DNA of 64,000 bases from Bombardia bombarda. Its lineage: Eukaryota > Ascomycota > Sordariomycetes > Sordariales > Lasiosphaeriaceae. Numbering within the stretch: position 1 is the stretch's first letter; every line of letters starts with the position of its first letter. This document shows positions 44,398-55,181 of this stretch, one piece after another. The stretch is from the NCBI GenBank assembly GCA_030512295.1, contig JAULSR010000001.1, forward strand, positions 10,005,001 to 10,069,000, in the 5' to 3' direction. The notes beneath the pieces were generated by a model. The model ran no database searches. It had not been told where the DNA came from and saw only the letters and a program-made list of their open reading frames with translations. A program made the translations under genes and the position numbers.

Positions 44398-47300
44398 CTC
44401 TGCCTCATCCTTCTCCCGCTTGTCCTTCGCTTCCAATGCCTTCTCCTTAAGATTCCTGTCCGTCTCCATATCCTTTTCCCGCTCCTCCGCCATATCTATA
44501 AAAAGCGGTCGCGCAGGTGTTCTCTCGGGCGTGTTGCTAAAGACACTCGCCGTGGGCGATGCCACCACGCTGTTTCCTCTCGAACGAGTTGCGCCCGCGT
44601 ACGGTTGCCTCCTCGCCTCACTCGCCATGTTGACACTGTTCGGGCTCAACGGGGACCTGGTGGCCTTTGTAGGGCTCATAGATCTCTCAGTACGTATCGA
44701 TTGGGTACCGCCGTTCAGCAGACCGCTGTGGCGCTTGTCCCCGCCTGGCTCGATGCCCTGCCGCCAGCTGAGGATGCGATCCGAGCTGTTTGTGACAATA
44801 GGTCCCAGCTGCGGCGATATGACACCGCTTGGGGCCAGCGACTGGCTGAGTGACCCCCGCCTGCTGTGCGCGGCACTCCCACTCGCGCTGGTCTTGGTCA
44901 TGATGCTGATACTACGGCCCAGTCCGCTGGCAATGAAACCGCCGCCATGCGCGCTCAGCTTACGGCTAAAGGTGCTGCCCGTCTCCCAGTGGTCGTGTCG
45001 GCGCTTGGAATACGCGCAGTCCTGGCGGAAGACCTTGATGATGCCCGAGTCATCCGTCGTGACGATGATGTTGCCGTCGTAGTGCGTTGATCTTGCAATG
45101 TACGCCGGGGTCTGCTCGGGTCGTTTCGTGACCGGCTGCTGCTCCTGAACTACCGGGGCTTGTTGCTGCTCTTCGTGGCTCAGCTCTGTCTGGCTTACGG
45201 CAGCGCTGGCCGTCTCCTCCAGACTGCGCAGCGTCACGGGTGGGGGATTGCAGAGGTCGTAGAGTGGGTCGCCGCTCTGGCCAAGCAGCATCCGCGTCTT
45301 GGTCGGCGCGAATACTGCCGTCGTCACCATATCACCATGTGCTTCAAAGTACTCGCACGGCGACTTGTCCTTGTCCTGATGCGCAGCTTCGTCGCCGCTG
45401 AGATTCCAGATGAATGCCTTGCGGTCTTCGCTGCCGCAGATGACATATTTCCCATCGTCGGAGAAACAGGCTGCGATCTGGCTGCATGCATTGTCGTGGC
45501 CCTTGAGCTTGATATCGAGGCTCTTATCGCGCAGGTTATAGACTCGGATGCGGCTGTCATTGGAGGTGATGAGAACCTTGGTCTCTCCACGGCCCAGATC
45601 CGTGGAGGTACGAGAGATCGTATCAAAGTTGCGTGCTTGGGAGGATTTGATGGAACCATGTGAGGGAGGGACATTCATCGTCTGGATGCCAGTGATCTTG
45701 CTTCCCTTGGCGTTCTTGCCACGAGACGAGCGAACATGGATCTGCGTCTGGAGTTTCAACCCTTCTGTTTCGTAAAAGAGACAGAGCCCATTCAGAAGAC
45801 CGGCAATGGCCGTCTTTCCATCTGGAGTAAAGGCAACGGCGGTGATCAAATCGGGCAGCGGAGCGGAAAAGGCAATCGCCTTGTCTGGGATGCTCCACAG
45901 CCGCAGCATCGTGTCGAGCGATCCGGCAAGGAAGAAGCGGTCGTCTCGAGGGTGGAACGCCAACCGAGTGACAAAGTCCTTGTGCTTGAAGGTGCAGAGG
46001 CATTCCGTTCTGCTAATATGCCACAGCCGAACAGTCTTGTCCATCGACGACGATAACAGAAAGTTGTTTTTGCTCCAGCTCAAATCGAGGACCTCTCCCG
46101 TGTGCCCCTCGAACTCGCAGATGGGCTTGTCTCTGAAGACAGGCGCACTAAGCCTCTCGCCAGAGCCGCCATTAGCAACCTCCTCTTCCTCATGCGCCCG
46201 GCGCTCCTCTGGGGTCGAGATCACAGCCCATATCCTAACCACGTGGTCCCGCCCCGCGGCGGCCAGGTACTTTCCATCTTTGCTGAACTCGGTCGCCCAG
46301 ATGGCGCCTCCCGTCCTGGTCTCCTTCCGTCCACTGGCGCCGGAAACACTGACCGTCACGACCGGGATCCTGCTGGCCTCGGGGGCCACCTCGTCGCCGT
46401 CTTTTTTTGGCGGTTTTGTGCCTACGAGCTCTTGGGCAAGAAACACGCGGTTGAACTCCCTGGTCTTCTTGTGATGTGCCTTGGTCCGTATGTACCTCGG
46501 TGGCTCCTTGTGATGCGGTATGTATCCGCCGCCGGCAAGCGTGCCGGTAACCGCCTGACTAAAAACCCTCGCATTTGTGCCGTCCATGCGCGCCTCGCCG
46601 CCGAGCTCGGAGTCGGAATCTGGGTCGCCGCCATCTTTCCTTTTGTTGCCGCGCATGCTGAGGCGGCTGAGGAAAGAGGACCCCCTCTTGCTGTGTCGAG
46701 AAGTCAACAGTTAGCTAGCCAGCCAGTAGGTTGCCTGATGTAGATGCGCCCATTGGCCGATGGAGAGGGCGCAATGGCATGGGGCAGTACTTACCTCTTA
46801 TCCTTGAAGACATCGCCGACTGGAGATGTGATCTTGGCGGGGAGGTCTGTGCTCCGTCTGCTGGGTCCGTCGGCCATATGTACAGGGCTCCCAGGCCGGG
46901 CAGGATGGCGCAGGCGTTGAGGTATGGAATGGTCGGTGTTTGTTCTCCTGAATATGTGCTGCGGCGCAATGGGTGTTAGCCGTAGTGGTTTCCTCGATGT
47001 TGCTGGGTTAGCCCCTCCATCTTGGGTTCGGGTGCGGCTATGCAAGCCGATGCCAATTAAAGCCAACCGGTCAATGAAAGATAACCCGATCGGTTTAACG
47101 GCATCGCTAGGCAGCAATATAGTGAAGAAACGGTGTGGAGGTGTTTGCGACAAGGGGAGAAACGAATTCCGCGTAAAGAGAAAAGGTCGGGTAGCCTGCG
47201 CAAACTCACCTGCGACAACGGGTCGATGGCGGCGATGGAAACGGGGGACTGGGGGGCCGGCGGCGTTGGTGGCGCTACGTGAGCTGTGGTGCTGCTAGGG

Positions 47301-48065
47301 CCGGTGCCTATATCGATGCCGATGCCGATGCCAGTGCCGATGCGTGACGTGCTCCTGGCGGTCTCGTCTGCATGCTTGGTTTCGCCGTGTCGTCCCCTCT
47401 CCTTGTGCCGAGTATTCTTGTCTGTTTCCCTGTGGGCGGTGGTGTTGCTGCCAATTCGCGACGATTTCGACGATGCTCTTCGGCCGATTGTCAACAGGGA
47501 ATGTGGCGTAGCCGAGGTGAGACTTTGGGCGGTGGCAGGCGTGCCAGTGGCTGCTGCAAGCAGAGGGCGTCAGCTTCTCCCCCAGGTAGCAGCAGCAAAT
47601 GCGACGAATCCGACGGGCTGCTACGTCAACTAGGCCGCGAATACACACAGACAGACGGCAAGTCACACAAGCCGATCCGCGGATCGGGAGCAGCGTCCAT
47701 GAGCATCCAATGGGGTAGGGCTCATGCGCTCATACCCCTGGGCAGTCCTGAGCGTGCCATGGCGAACCTGGAAAGACAGCTTGGCGGACACTTGGGCAGT
47801 GCTTGGGGATTGGGGAAGGAGCACTCAAGGAAGGGAAGGGGCCCCACCGACTGCCAGTGAGGTGGACAGTGGACATAAACTTACCTCGGCCGTTGATGGA
47901 GACAGCGCTAGTGGATGTTGACTTTGACAGCAGCGGCGGGCGGGAGCGAGCGCGCGAGATCTGGTCGAGCTGGGTGAAGCTATCGCCATCGCCATCGCCA
48001 TCGCCATCGCCATCGCGTGGGCGGGTGGGCGATCCTTTTATCACTGACATGTTGGCCGCCGTCAT
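43531..48065 (-). CDS. WD40 repeat protein of the WDR44 / yeast Dgr2 (YMR102C) family
   Basis: Four exons: 48065-47885, 47553-47210, 46958-46795 and 46690-43531. Introns are 331, 251 and 104 bp, with GTAAGT, GTGAGT and GTAAGT donors. All junctions are in phase, giving 1282 residues. The N-terminus includes a DG repeat (from GCCATC units at 47982-48017), Ser/Thr-rich disordered sequence and a RSKRGSSFLSRL basic patch. WD repeats run from about residue 365 (GGAIWATEFSKDGKYLAAAGRDHVVRIW) through EFEGHTGEVLDLSWSKNN and SSSMDKTVRLW to IKLKGHDNACSQIAACF and SEDRKAFIWN. The long C-terminal region has a 12-residue poly-Ala run and Glu/Lys-rich and Asp-rich stretches. Family members are cytosolic scaffolds; WDR44 binds Rab11, while yeast Dgr2 affects 2-deoxyglucose resistance. 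The role here is inferred from the family only. Confidence 0.85.
44360..44396 (-). repeat. GCA/GCG microsatellite encoding poly-Ala
   Basis: A trinucleotide run inside exon 4 of the WD40 gene encodes a stretch of about twelve alanines. Its length is likely to vary between strains. Confidence 0.8.
47982..48017 (-). repeat. GCCATC hexamer repeat encoding (Asp-Gly)n
   Basis: Six copies of a 6-bp unit in exon 1 of the WD40 gene. They encode alternating Asp and Gly. Confidence 0.85.
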
Positions 48066-49323
48066 ATTCCCACCAAGCGGCGCATTGGTGCAATACCCCC
48101 CCGAGTGACCCAGAGGCCCGACCCAGGCGCCTTGGCTGCTGCAAAAGAAAATAGATGTAAATGTCTGCGAAAGGCGCCAACAAGAGACAGACCAGCGCCA
48201 GCGGTGCAATCAGAACAACCGTAGCGGAGTCCACTGTCCGGGCCTAGCAGTTCTAGCCTGACGGCGCAGGGTGCATGCGCGATGCGAAAGCGAGGCAATG
48301 TCGTTTGTGGTGGTGACTGGTGAACGGTAGCGGTGTGAGCTTCATTCAGGTTTCCTATTCTGTGCTGTGGTTGAAGGTTGGGTTCTGAATTGGCGACTGG
48401 CACAGGTCGCGGCTTTCCATCCAGTTGGTCCCGTAGCGTCCAACGTGATCCCGTCGCTTCCGAACAAACACACCTACCTCTCTGACTCTCTATCAAGACA
48501 TAACTGTCGGCGATATGTGTCTAGGATTACCCCAGGCATCCCCCTGGGCGCGCTTTTTGGTTGCCAAGATTTCGTCCAAGGATGGCCTGACCTCTTTTCC
48601 ACAGCCTTCTTCACATGCACCAGGAGACCAATGGAGCATACCGCGTTGCAATCAGTGTGCACCCGGTGGTCTGGTGATGGCGCGTGGTTTTGAGCGTGGG
48701 GCAGACGCTAGAAAAATCTCGCAGCCCTGGAGAAAATGGGATACGCGGGTCTACGATTTGAAGACAGAAGAGAGAGACCTGACATGCGACGCCGGTGGAT
48801 ATAAAACCCTGACGACATGGCATCAGGCATTGTACAGCATTGACGCTTTCGTTTATTCCAGGAATGAGTGCTGCTCCATTGGCGATGGCACCACGAACTG
48901 GGCATGACGATTCACCTGCTCAAAGAAGCATCGTGGGGGTTTAGTTCCATTATTGCTGAGGACAAGGCATTGCATCATTGAACTTCGCGACCTCTTAGGT
49001 TTCCCGCCTCAGAATATTTTAGGTAGCATCCTGCCGCGCTTGGCACAGCAGGCGCAGCTTCGATTACCTATCGATAGCGCAAAGTTTGTTGGGAAAGGAA
49101 ATGAGCTGGTTGGGGGATCGAAATCGAAAATGGAATAAAGCTCATCAAATCACCAAAATTTGAAGCCGTTTATGGGATATCAGCTTCGCGTTTTCTGTTC
49201 TGGCATGCTGGTTTTTGAGGGAGGCTTGAGACAGTGGCTGAAAACGTCCCGACCCTCCAGGTCCATTTCTGGGGAGTTCCAGATCGCTGGAAACACAGGC
49301 CGATGCAGCTGGTAACTTGTGGG
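48066..49323. other. Intergenic (WD40 promoter, Pelota 3' end)
   Basis: 1.26 kb upstream of the WD40 gene and downstream of Pelota. An ATG-initiated frame of 130 codons (48515-48907, +) is present but has no recognisable domain. I do not call it a gene. Confidence 0.45.
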
Positions 49324-50529
49324 TCAAAACTCAAAGCCCGCCCCCATCTCTCCATTATCATCGCCGCCCTCGTCGTCGTCGTCGTCGTCTAAATCATGCA
49401 TCGGGTATGTCAGGATGGCAGCAATACCGCCCAAGCAGTCTAGCCTCTTGCCGCTTGCGTGGTCACTACTTAAGATCTTGGCCTCGCCGCCATCCTGCTT
49501 CACCTTATCCACCAGCGCCACGTATCTCTTCCTCGTCGGGATGTCTAGGCTCCTGAAGAACGCGTTATTGACGAGCAGAATGCCTCCTCCTTTGCCCACG
49601 GCGCCCTCCTGTACCGCCTTCTCCACTGGCGACGCGCCATACCACGCGCGGCCGTTATTGGCCCGGACCATCGCCTCGATCTTGTCCATCAGCACCGTTT
49701 CCCGCGCGAAGCGCTTGTCCAGCATCGTCGCCTGCACCTGTGGGCTCTTGAGCACTTGATTCAAGCTGTTCACCTCGCCTGTGCTGGCGTGAACCACGAC
49801 GGCCTCCCTGGCGACCCGCTGCAGCCGTTTGTCTTCCCGCCTGGCGCCTTCGCTCTGCATGAATGTCCGGAAGTCCTGTGCGTAGAAGCCCGGGCCCGCG
49901 AGGAGCAGTGTGCGTGGGTTGGTGAAGTCGACGGCGTTCAATAGCTCCGCCAGCGTCTTCTCGTAAAAGGATGTCATGCCGCTGGCCATCTCTTTCGCCG
50001 TTGACCGCTTCTTGGGTATGACGACCTCGACGCGCTGCTTGACCACCGTGCGGAACTCGGAGATGAGGCAGATGTTGGCGAGGCCGTCCTGCATGACGAC
50101 AGCGACGACGGCGTCTTCGTTGTCGCCGTTGAGCGCTTCTTGTAGCTGCTGCAGTGCGACCGAGTCCCACCCAAACGACTTCCATATGGTAAAGGGGCGG
50201 TCGAGCTCGAGGTCGAGGGTGTGATGTTGTCCTACGGCGACGAAGGAGTTCTCGACGATGACGGTGCCCAGGACCTGGAGCGTCGAGGCGGCCGGGTCGA
50301 AGCTTGTTGACTTGACTTTGATGGTGAGGTCGGTGTGCACTCGCTCGGATATGGTGGAGCCTGTGGAAGATGTTTGCGTGACCTTTCGCACGGCGGGCGC
50401 CCTGATCACGTCGTCAATTGCGATCAGATTGTTGGCGTGCCACATGTCCTCGGGGTCCGTGGGCAGGAGGGCCACTCCTGCCTCGGCGTCGATCGCACGG
50501 ATCGTTTGTTTTTTCGATACGAATCGCAT
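49324..50529 (-). CDS. dom34: Pelota/Dom34 ribosome-rescue factor
   Basis: Single exon, 401 residues; the ATG at 50529 opens MRFVSKKQTI, the usual start of the family. The N-terminal Sm-like domain covers about residues 1-130 (EDMWHANNLIAIDDVIRA, then SFVAVGQHHTLDLELDRPFTIWK). The central domain contains VVMQDGLANICLISEFRTVV and IPKKRS. The C-terminal eRF1-like domain has AWYGASPVEKAV and LLVNNAFFRSLDIPTR. An Asp-rich acidic tail, encoded by a GAC-type repeat (49371-49391), ends the protein. There is no GGQ motif, as expected. Known role: with the GTPase Hbs1 it enters the A site of stalled ribosomes and promotes subunit splitting in no-go and non-stop decay, and it has a role in meiosis. Fragments related to this gene lie at 41.3, 50.8 and 51.2 kb. 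Confidence 0.95.
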   Translation of the reverse strand: MRFVSKKQTIRAIDAEAGVALLPTDPEDMWHANNLIAIDDVIRAPAVRKVTQTSSTGSTISERVHTDLTIKVKSTSFDPAASTLQVLGTVIVENSFVAVGQHHTLDLELDRPFTIWKSFGWDSVALQQLQEALNGDNEDAVVAVVMQDGLANICLISEFRTVVKQRVEVVIPKKRSTAKEMASGMTSFYEKTLAELLNAVDFTNPRTLLLAGPGFYAQDFRTFMQSEGARREDKRLQRVAREAVVVHASTGEVNSLNQVLKSPQVQATMLDKRFARETVLMDKIEAMVRANNGRAWYGASPVEKAVQEGAVGKGGGILLVNNAFFRSLDIPTRKRYVALVDKVKQDGGEAKILSSDHASGKRLDCLGGIAAILTYPMHDLDDDDDDEGGDDNGEMGAGFEF

Positions 50530-50827
50530 GGTGTCGCGTCTTCCGTAGGTGGTTGTTTGGCAATGCGATGTACTTTTGTTTTTGGGCGTAGCCGTGAAGA
50601 CGAGTAGTGGTTAGGGTGAGGATGTTGAGCTGTCTGTATTGTTGGTGGGACGAGGGGTTGACTTATTAGATGCCTGATGGCGGGGTAAAATAGAGTTGTA
50701 CCTTGCTGGCTAGGACTTGGTGGCTTATTGGAGATAGTACGAGAAGTGGGGTGAAACTTAGATAAAGCTTTTGGAGGGGATCTGCATCGTAGTGGCACCT
50801 TAAATGGCCGCCCAATGTACATATGTA
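50530..50827. other. Pelota promoter region
   Basis: About 300 bp between the Pelota start and an inverted fragment of the same gene. No specific regulatory element was identified. Confidence 0.4.
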
Positions 50828-50915
50828 CCTTGATCTCGAACTCGACCGCCCGTTCACAATATGGAAGTCATATGGGTGGGACTCGGTCGCGATGCAGATG
50901 CTACAAGAAGTGTCA
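50828..50915 (+). pseudogene. Inverted fragment of Pelota, middle part
   Basis: The plus strand encodes LDLELDRPFTIWKSYGWDS, then VAMQMLQE, nearly identical to codons around 115-140 of the intact Pelota gene, which runs on the minus strand. The fragment is therefore inverted relative to its source, about 600 bp away. Only about 88 bp are recognisable before unrelated sequence begins. Confidence 0.8.
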
Positions 50916-51044
50916 CAAGAAAGCTAAAAGGAATTACTTGGGCTTCTGCCCATGGTAGGTTCACTATTAACTATATAACTATATTGTCTTGCGATAAGAA
51001 GCGCTCCCATACCGATACTAGAAGTAACTGCAATCAGACCCCAC

Positions 51045-51170
51045 TTGTGGTTATTATAGTTGTAAATGGGATAGTTGTCAATGGGGGTAGTTATAAGTAG
51101 CAGGTGATGAAGTGGTTGTAAATTCAAGTGGTTCAATGGTGTTTGTAACCTTTTGGAGGTAGATAGGTTT
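51045..51170 (+). repeat. AT-rich repeat copy B, between two Pelota fragments
   Basis: Related to 41440-41560 (shared ATGGGATA, GGTGATG and CTTTTGGAGGTAGAT blocks). It lies between the two Pelota fragments of this locus. Confidence 0.5.
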
Positions 51171-51182
51171 GAATTAGCTACG

Positions 51183-51240
51183 CCATCCTGCATGACGATG
51201 GCAACGAAGACATCTTGGTTGTCGCCATTGGGTGCTCACT
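51183..51240 (-). pseudogene. Second Pelota fragment, same orientation as the gene
   Basis: The minus strand encodes NGDNQDVFVAIVMQDG, matching NGDNEDAVVAVVMQDG of the intact protein. In the gene this segment directly follows the one preserved at 50828-50915; here the two are about 270 bp apart and in opposite orientations. Confidence 0.75.
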
Positions 51241-51734
51241 TACCGGACTTAGGATTTTATATGGGCAACCACGGTGCAGGTCCGCCTTTGAATGTACGAT
51301 ATGACGTGACATTCTCATTGGTTAAGCTTCCATGAATACCAGCATGTATTTTGTTTTCTTTTTAATCACTGAGCGCTAAAAGCACACTACTTAAGGAAGT
51401 TTTCCTTATCACCAGACTGGCAGTTTGGTGGCTTCTGGTCCCACGTTGGCAGATCCGCGATAACGGTTGAGCTTCGAGAGTTTCTTTCTCCTCAGAGTAC
51501 CTTTGGTCCATTGCTGTCAAGAAAGTATTGCGGAGGTTCATTCCATCAACGGCATCCGTGTTCTTTTTTTGCTAAAGATATGAACTTAACCTTGAGATCG
51601 AACCTGAAATTGCGTGGGAGAACATATGCACAACGGGCCAGTACCCGGTAAAATACCCCTTGACAGCGGTGCACCATTGGTACTACTGTAAGGGGAAGCA
51701 AAGCTTTTATACAGGCCATACAATAATAGGCACT
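51241..51734. other. Gene-poor stretch
   Basis: No gene or RNA is recognised in this AT-leaning sequence. Confidence 0.4.
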
Positions 51735-51935
51735 CTTCCGCCTCCGGCGGCCCCTGCCGGGGGCTTTCTCCCTAACGCTCGAAAAAAGGTCGTAATTTTT
51801 CTTTTTCGATTGGTGCTTTACGAATAGGCGTTTTCGTTTGTTTATTTTGTAGACTGATCCCTTCCGGGGGCCCTCCGGGGGGCCTTTTCGTTTGCGGCGG
51901 GTAAAAAAATAATAGTTATGATAAATAAGAAATCC
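51735..51935. other. Candidate mitochondrial DNA insertion (NUMT)
   Basis: GC-rich palindromic clusters (CGCCTCCGGCGG, CCCCTGCCGGGGG, CCGGGGGCCCTCCGGGGGG) are embedded in AT-rich DNA with runs of T and A. This mosaic is typical of intergenic sequence in filamentous ascomycete mitochondrial genomes and unlike the rest of this window. No mitochondrial gene can be read in it, so the call is by texture only. Confidence 0.4.
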
Positions 51936-53117
51936 ACAACGTTATCCAATAGCGGAAGGTTTTGGACGCCACTGGACGAACTAACTAATGGCCAAAAGTT
52001 TTTTCATATATTTTTTCTTATTGTAAACAACTTCCGCGCCAAGAACAATTGAAGCTTCGCGTCAATCATGTTGAGTTCGCTGTTGTCCCCGGCCCGCTGT
52101 CACAGGCATGGTTACACGAGACGCCACAATTTGGTGTAAGTGACCCAAAAGGATTTGACTTGAACGCCACTTCCATGCATTGCTCGTTGACTCTTCGATC
52201 TGGAAACTGCCGTTGCACATGGCTAAGTGATATCGATCAGCAACACAATTAAGCTGTGTTCTAAACGTTATCGTACTTGCCTGGCTATCTCTGGTTGAAA
52301 AGTCGCCAATAAGAATCCAGATACAGCGTGCAAAAAATGGTGAGGATCGAACCGGGATTCAATCATGGTGACATCATGTGTAGAATTTTCAAAATACCCG
52401 CTGGTGCGAGGGCTTGTGGTAGCCGATGACCTCTAGCCTCCCTCCATGTGAACAAAGGTTTCGCACTGTGCACAGCCTGGAATTGATCACGCCGTGTTTT
52501 GAGGCGGCTTGTTTGTTTTGTTATTATGCGCATTATTTATGCGCGATGGAATAGGTAATATGTTGTGGCCAACAAGTCGCGTATCCAATGCGCGCTCTTT
52601 GCCTCTCCAACAGCCAAATGTAGTAATATGGGGCGTGTGAATGACCCATGCCCCATCTCACCGCAGCGACCCGACCTCAGTCCGATGCCAAGATACTTCA
52701 GGCTGCAGGCAGCCGTTTGCCTCGTTGGATCGCACCTTCCTTCTTCCGGGTTGGGGCTGTGGCTGCCTTGAGCGACCTTCGGGATTCCTGGGGGGGGGGG
52801 GGGGGGTGGGTTCTTTAGGTCCCCTAGGTAGGCCGACCGGTCAGCACAGCAAGCACAGCCATCCCAGACCGCTAAACGCCAACCTAAACAAACTTCATTC
52901 TTTCATCGTGTTTGCGCCGCTCTTGGTGAAATTAACTTGGGCCTCCGACAATGGTTGCAGCTGCTCCTTTCACGAGCGGTCTCTGTCTGATATTCCTGAC
53001 CGATCAACCGTCCTCCGTCTTATTCAATCAGACTTCCACAACCAATAAACCCCATCCTACCTACCTTGGTATTTCTCCTGGTTATCCGTATTCAGCATTT
53101 TGACAACATCATCAATC
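51936..53117. other. Gene-poor region with a tRNA-like relic and poly-G run
   Basis: No gene is visible. On the minus strand near 52335-52440 a CCCGGTTCGATCC T-loop-like element is followed by a T run, but no full cloverleaf forms. A 17-bp G run lies at 52790-52806. The last 250 bp should hold the promoter of the AAA ATPase gene. Confidence 0.45.
52790..52806 (+). repeat. Poly-G homopolymer, 17 bp
   Basis: Seventeen consecutive G residues about 310 bp upstream of the AAA ATPase start. Confidence 0.85.
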
Positions 53118-55181
53118 ATGAACAGCCTTATGGCGCTGGCGAGCACGACGTCGCTGCTCGGCGTCGGGAGCAGCGCTTCGATGGAGCGCAGTCCCGGCTT
53201 CGCCATGCTCCAAAACTTCTTCAAGAGGTGGTTCAAACTCGACATCACGACGGTTTTGACCATCGCGGCGCTGATGGGAGCTGCAAGCAGCGGAATTTCT
53301 AGCCTGAGGGCCGCCAGTTCTAAGGCATACTGGTGGATCGTCCGCTTCCTTACAGCCTCCATCTCCATTGCCGGCAACGACCGACTCAACCGCGAGGTGC
53401 TCAACTGGATCGGTGCCCAGGTCCTGTCCAAGAGCGGCTCGCGCATCCTGACGGCCCACTCCGAGACCATTCAGTCTGACGCGTGGTACTACCGAAGGGT
53501 CACACAAGAACGTAATGACCTCTATCACGATAAGCGAGTCCCCGTGCAGTACCTGCCAACGTTCGGCACTACTTGGTTCTTCTATGGACGCAACGTCTTC
53601 ATGGTCCGCCGGATCTTGACTGGCAACGCTCACTACAAGACTGCATGGGGCTCCGGGACTCCTGACGAATATGCGGGCGCACCCCAGGGGGACGAGCCGC
53701 TAGTCGTCATGTGTCTGGGCCGGTCGGTCGAGCCCATCAAGCGCTTCCTCCACGCCTGCCGTGACTTCGCCGACAAGCAGCGTGAGTCCTTCGTAACCGT
53801 TCGTGCTGCTAAGCGAATCTCGTACGAGGAGTCGTGGGATACCACTATCTTGCGGCCGCTCCGTCCACTCGAGACGATTCATTTCGATGAGATAATAAAG
53901 GAGAAGTTGATATCAGACATTGGCAACTATCTTGATGTGAACACGCGCAAATTCTACAACAGCCGCGGCATCCCCTACCGCAGGGGGTACCTGCTTCACG
54001 GCCCTCCGGGCACCGGCAAGACCTCCCTCTCGCTTGCAATTGCAGGCCACTTTGGCCTGGAGCTCTACCTCCTTCACATCCCCAGCGTCACCGCGGACGC
54101 CAGCCTCGAGAAGCTCTTCGCCGCTCTCCCGCCGCGCTGCATTGTGCTCTTGGAGGACATCGACGCAGTGGGAATCAAGCGCCGCCCCGCCAAGGCAGCC
54201 CTGCTCGACGCTGAAGACTCCTCGGACAGCGAATCTGACGTCGACCCTGACGAGCGTCCAGCTACAAGATGTACGCTCTCTGGGCTGCTCAATGTGCTGG
54301 ATGGCGTGGCATCCCAGGAAGGCCGGATCGTCTTCATGACATCCAACTTTGCGGAAAAGCTCGACAAGGCGCTCGTGCGGCCTGGGCGCGTTGATAATAT
54401 GATTTACCTCGGCAACATTTCACAGCGCAGCGCCGAGCTCATGTTTCTCCGCATGTATGCCCTCGACACCATTAGTCAGGGGCCGTCGGGTAAGATCGAG
54501 CGGCTGCCAGAGGACCAGCTGCAGAAGCTGGCGCTGGATTTCAGCAACCGTCTTCCCGATGACGTGTTTACGCCGGCACAGCTACAGGGGTATTTGCTGA
54601 GCTATCGGACGTCGCCTACTGAGGCGGTGGAGAATATCGAGGCGTGGGTGAAGGATGAGCAGGCAGTCATGGATGAGGCGCAGGCGAGGGCAGCCAAAAT
54701 GGCGGAGAGGAGGAAGAAGCGATTGAAGGCTGCGAGAGCGAGGGCGAAGACTAAGGTCCTGATAACCCAGACCAAGGAGCCTGAGGTTGATTTTTCCAAG
54801 ACTAAGGCGTCTGAGATTGATTCTGAGGCAGAGCTCGAGAAGCTCAAGGTGAAGATGTTGAAGGAGGAGGAGAAGAGCTTGAAGAAATATGAGAAGAAGA
54901 ATGGGAAGCTTGAGGATGCGGGTGGCGAGAAGGATAAGGATGGTGAAGGCGAGGGGGAGAAAGTGTCACAAGACAAGAAGTCGGGGGAGGTTGCCAAGCC
55001 CGAGGATGAAGGGAAGAAGGTCGAAAAAGAGAAGACATCCTCAACGGAAGATCCAGCAAGTCCAGGGGAGAAGAGCGCTCCAAAGGCTAATGGCTTCAAG
55101 GTCAAGGAGCACATGACGGAGGAGCCAAGTGAGGACACCATTATTGGAAAGGATGCTGGTACGGTGGAAAATGACATCTAA
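53118..55181 (+). CDS. BCS1-like AAA+ ATPase
   Basis: Single exon, 687 residues from the ATG at 53118. The N-terminal part has a hydrophobic helix (ITTVLTIAALMGAASSGI, about residues 40-58), followed by the BCS1_N domain (SYEESWDTTILRPLRPLETI at its end). The AAA core has Walker A GPPGTGKTS (near 295), Walker B CIVLLEDIDA (near 341) and a sensor-type FMTSNF. An acidic Ser/Asp insert (EDSSDSESDVDPDE) lies between Walker B and sensor 1. Known BCS1 translocates the folded Rieske protein across the mitochondrial inner membrane. Filamentous fungi hold many paralogues with unknown clients, and this one has a 170-residue Lys/Glu-rich coiled-coil-like tail that true Bcs1 lacks. It is therefore better called BCS1-like than Bcs1. 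The start ATG precedes the membrane helix. Confidence 0.88.
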   Translation: MNSLMALASTTSLLGVGSSASMERSPGFAMLQNFFKRWFKLDITTVLTIAALMGAASSGISSLRAASSKAYWWIVRFLTASISIAGNDRLNREVLNWIGAQVLSKSGSRILTAHSETIQSDAWYYRRVTQERNDLYHDKRVPVQYLPTFGTTWFFYGRNVFMVRRILTGNAHYKTAWGSGTPDEYAGAPQGDEPLVVMCLGRSVEPIKRFLHACRDFADKQRESFVTVRAAKRISYEESWDTTILRPLRPLETIHFDEIIKEKLISDIGNYLDVNTRKFYNSRGIPYRRGYLLHGPPGTGKTSLSLAIAGHFGLELYLLHIPSVTADASLEKLFAALPPRCIVLLEDIDAVGIKRRPAKAALLDAEDSSDSESDVDPDERPATRCTLSGLLNVLDGVASQEGRIVFMTSNFAEKLDKALVRPGRVDNMIYLGNISQRSAELMFLRMYALDTISQGPSGKIERLPEDQLQKLALDFSNRLPDDVFTPAQLQGYLLSYRTSPTEAVENIEAWVKDEQAVMDEAQARAAKMAERRKKRLKAARARAKTKVLITQTKEPEVDFSKTKASEIDSEAELEKLKVKMLKEEEKSLKKYEKKNGKLEDAGGEKDKDGEGEGEKVSQDKKSGEVAKPEDEGKKVEKEKTSSTEDPASPGEKSAPKANGFKVKEHMTEEPSEDTIIGKDAGTVENDI

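Noticed and set aside
48515..48907. ATG-initiated 130-codon frame
   Set aside because: No domain, ordinary intergenic composition and no clear splice structure; position in the WD40 promoter argues against it.
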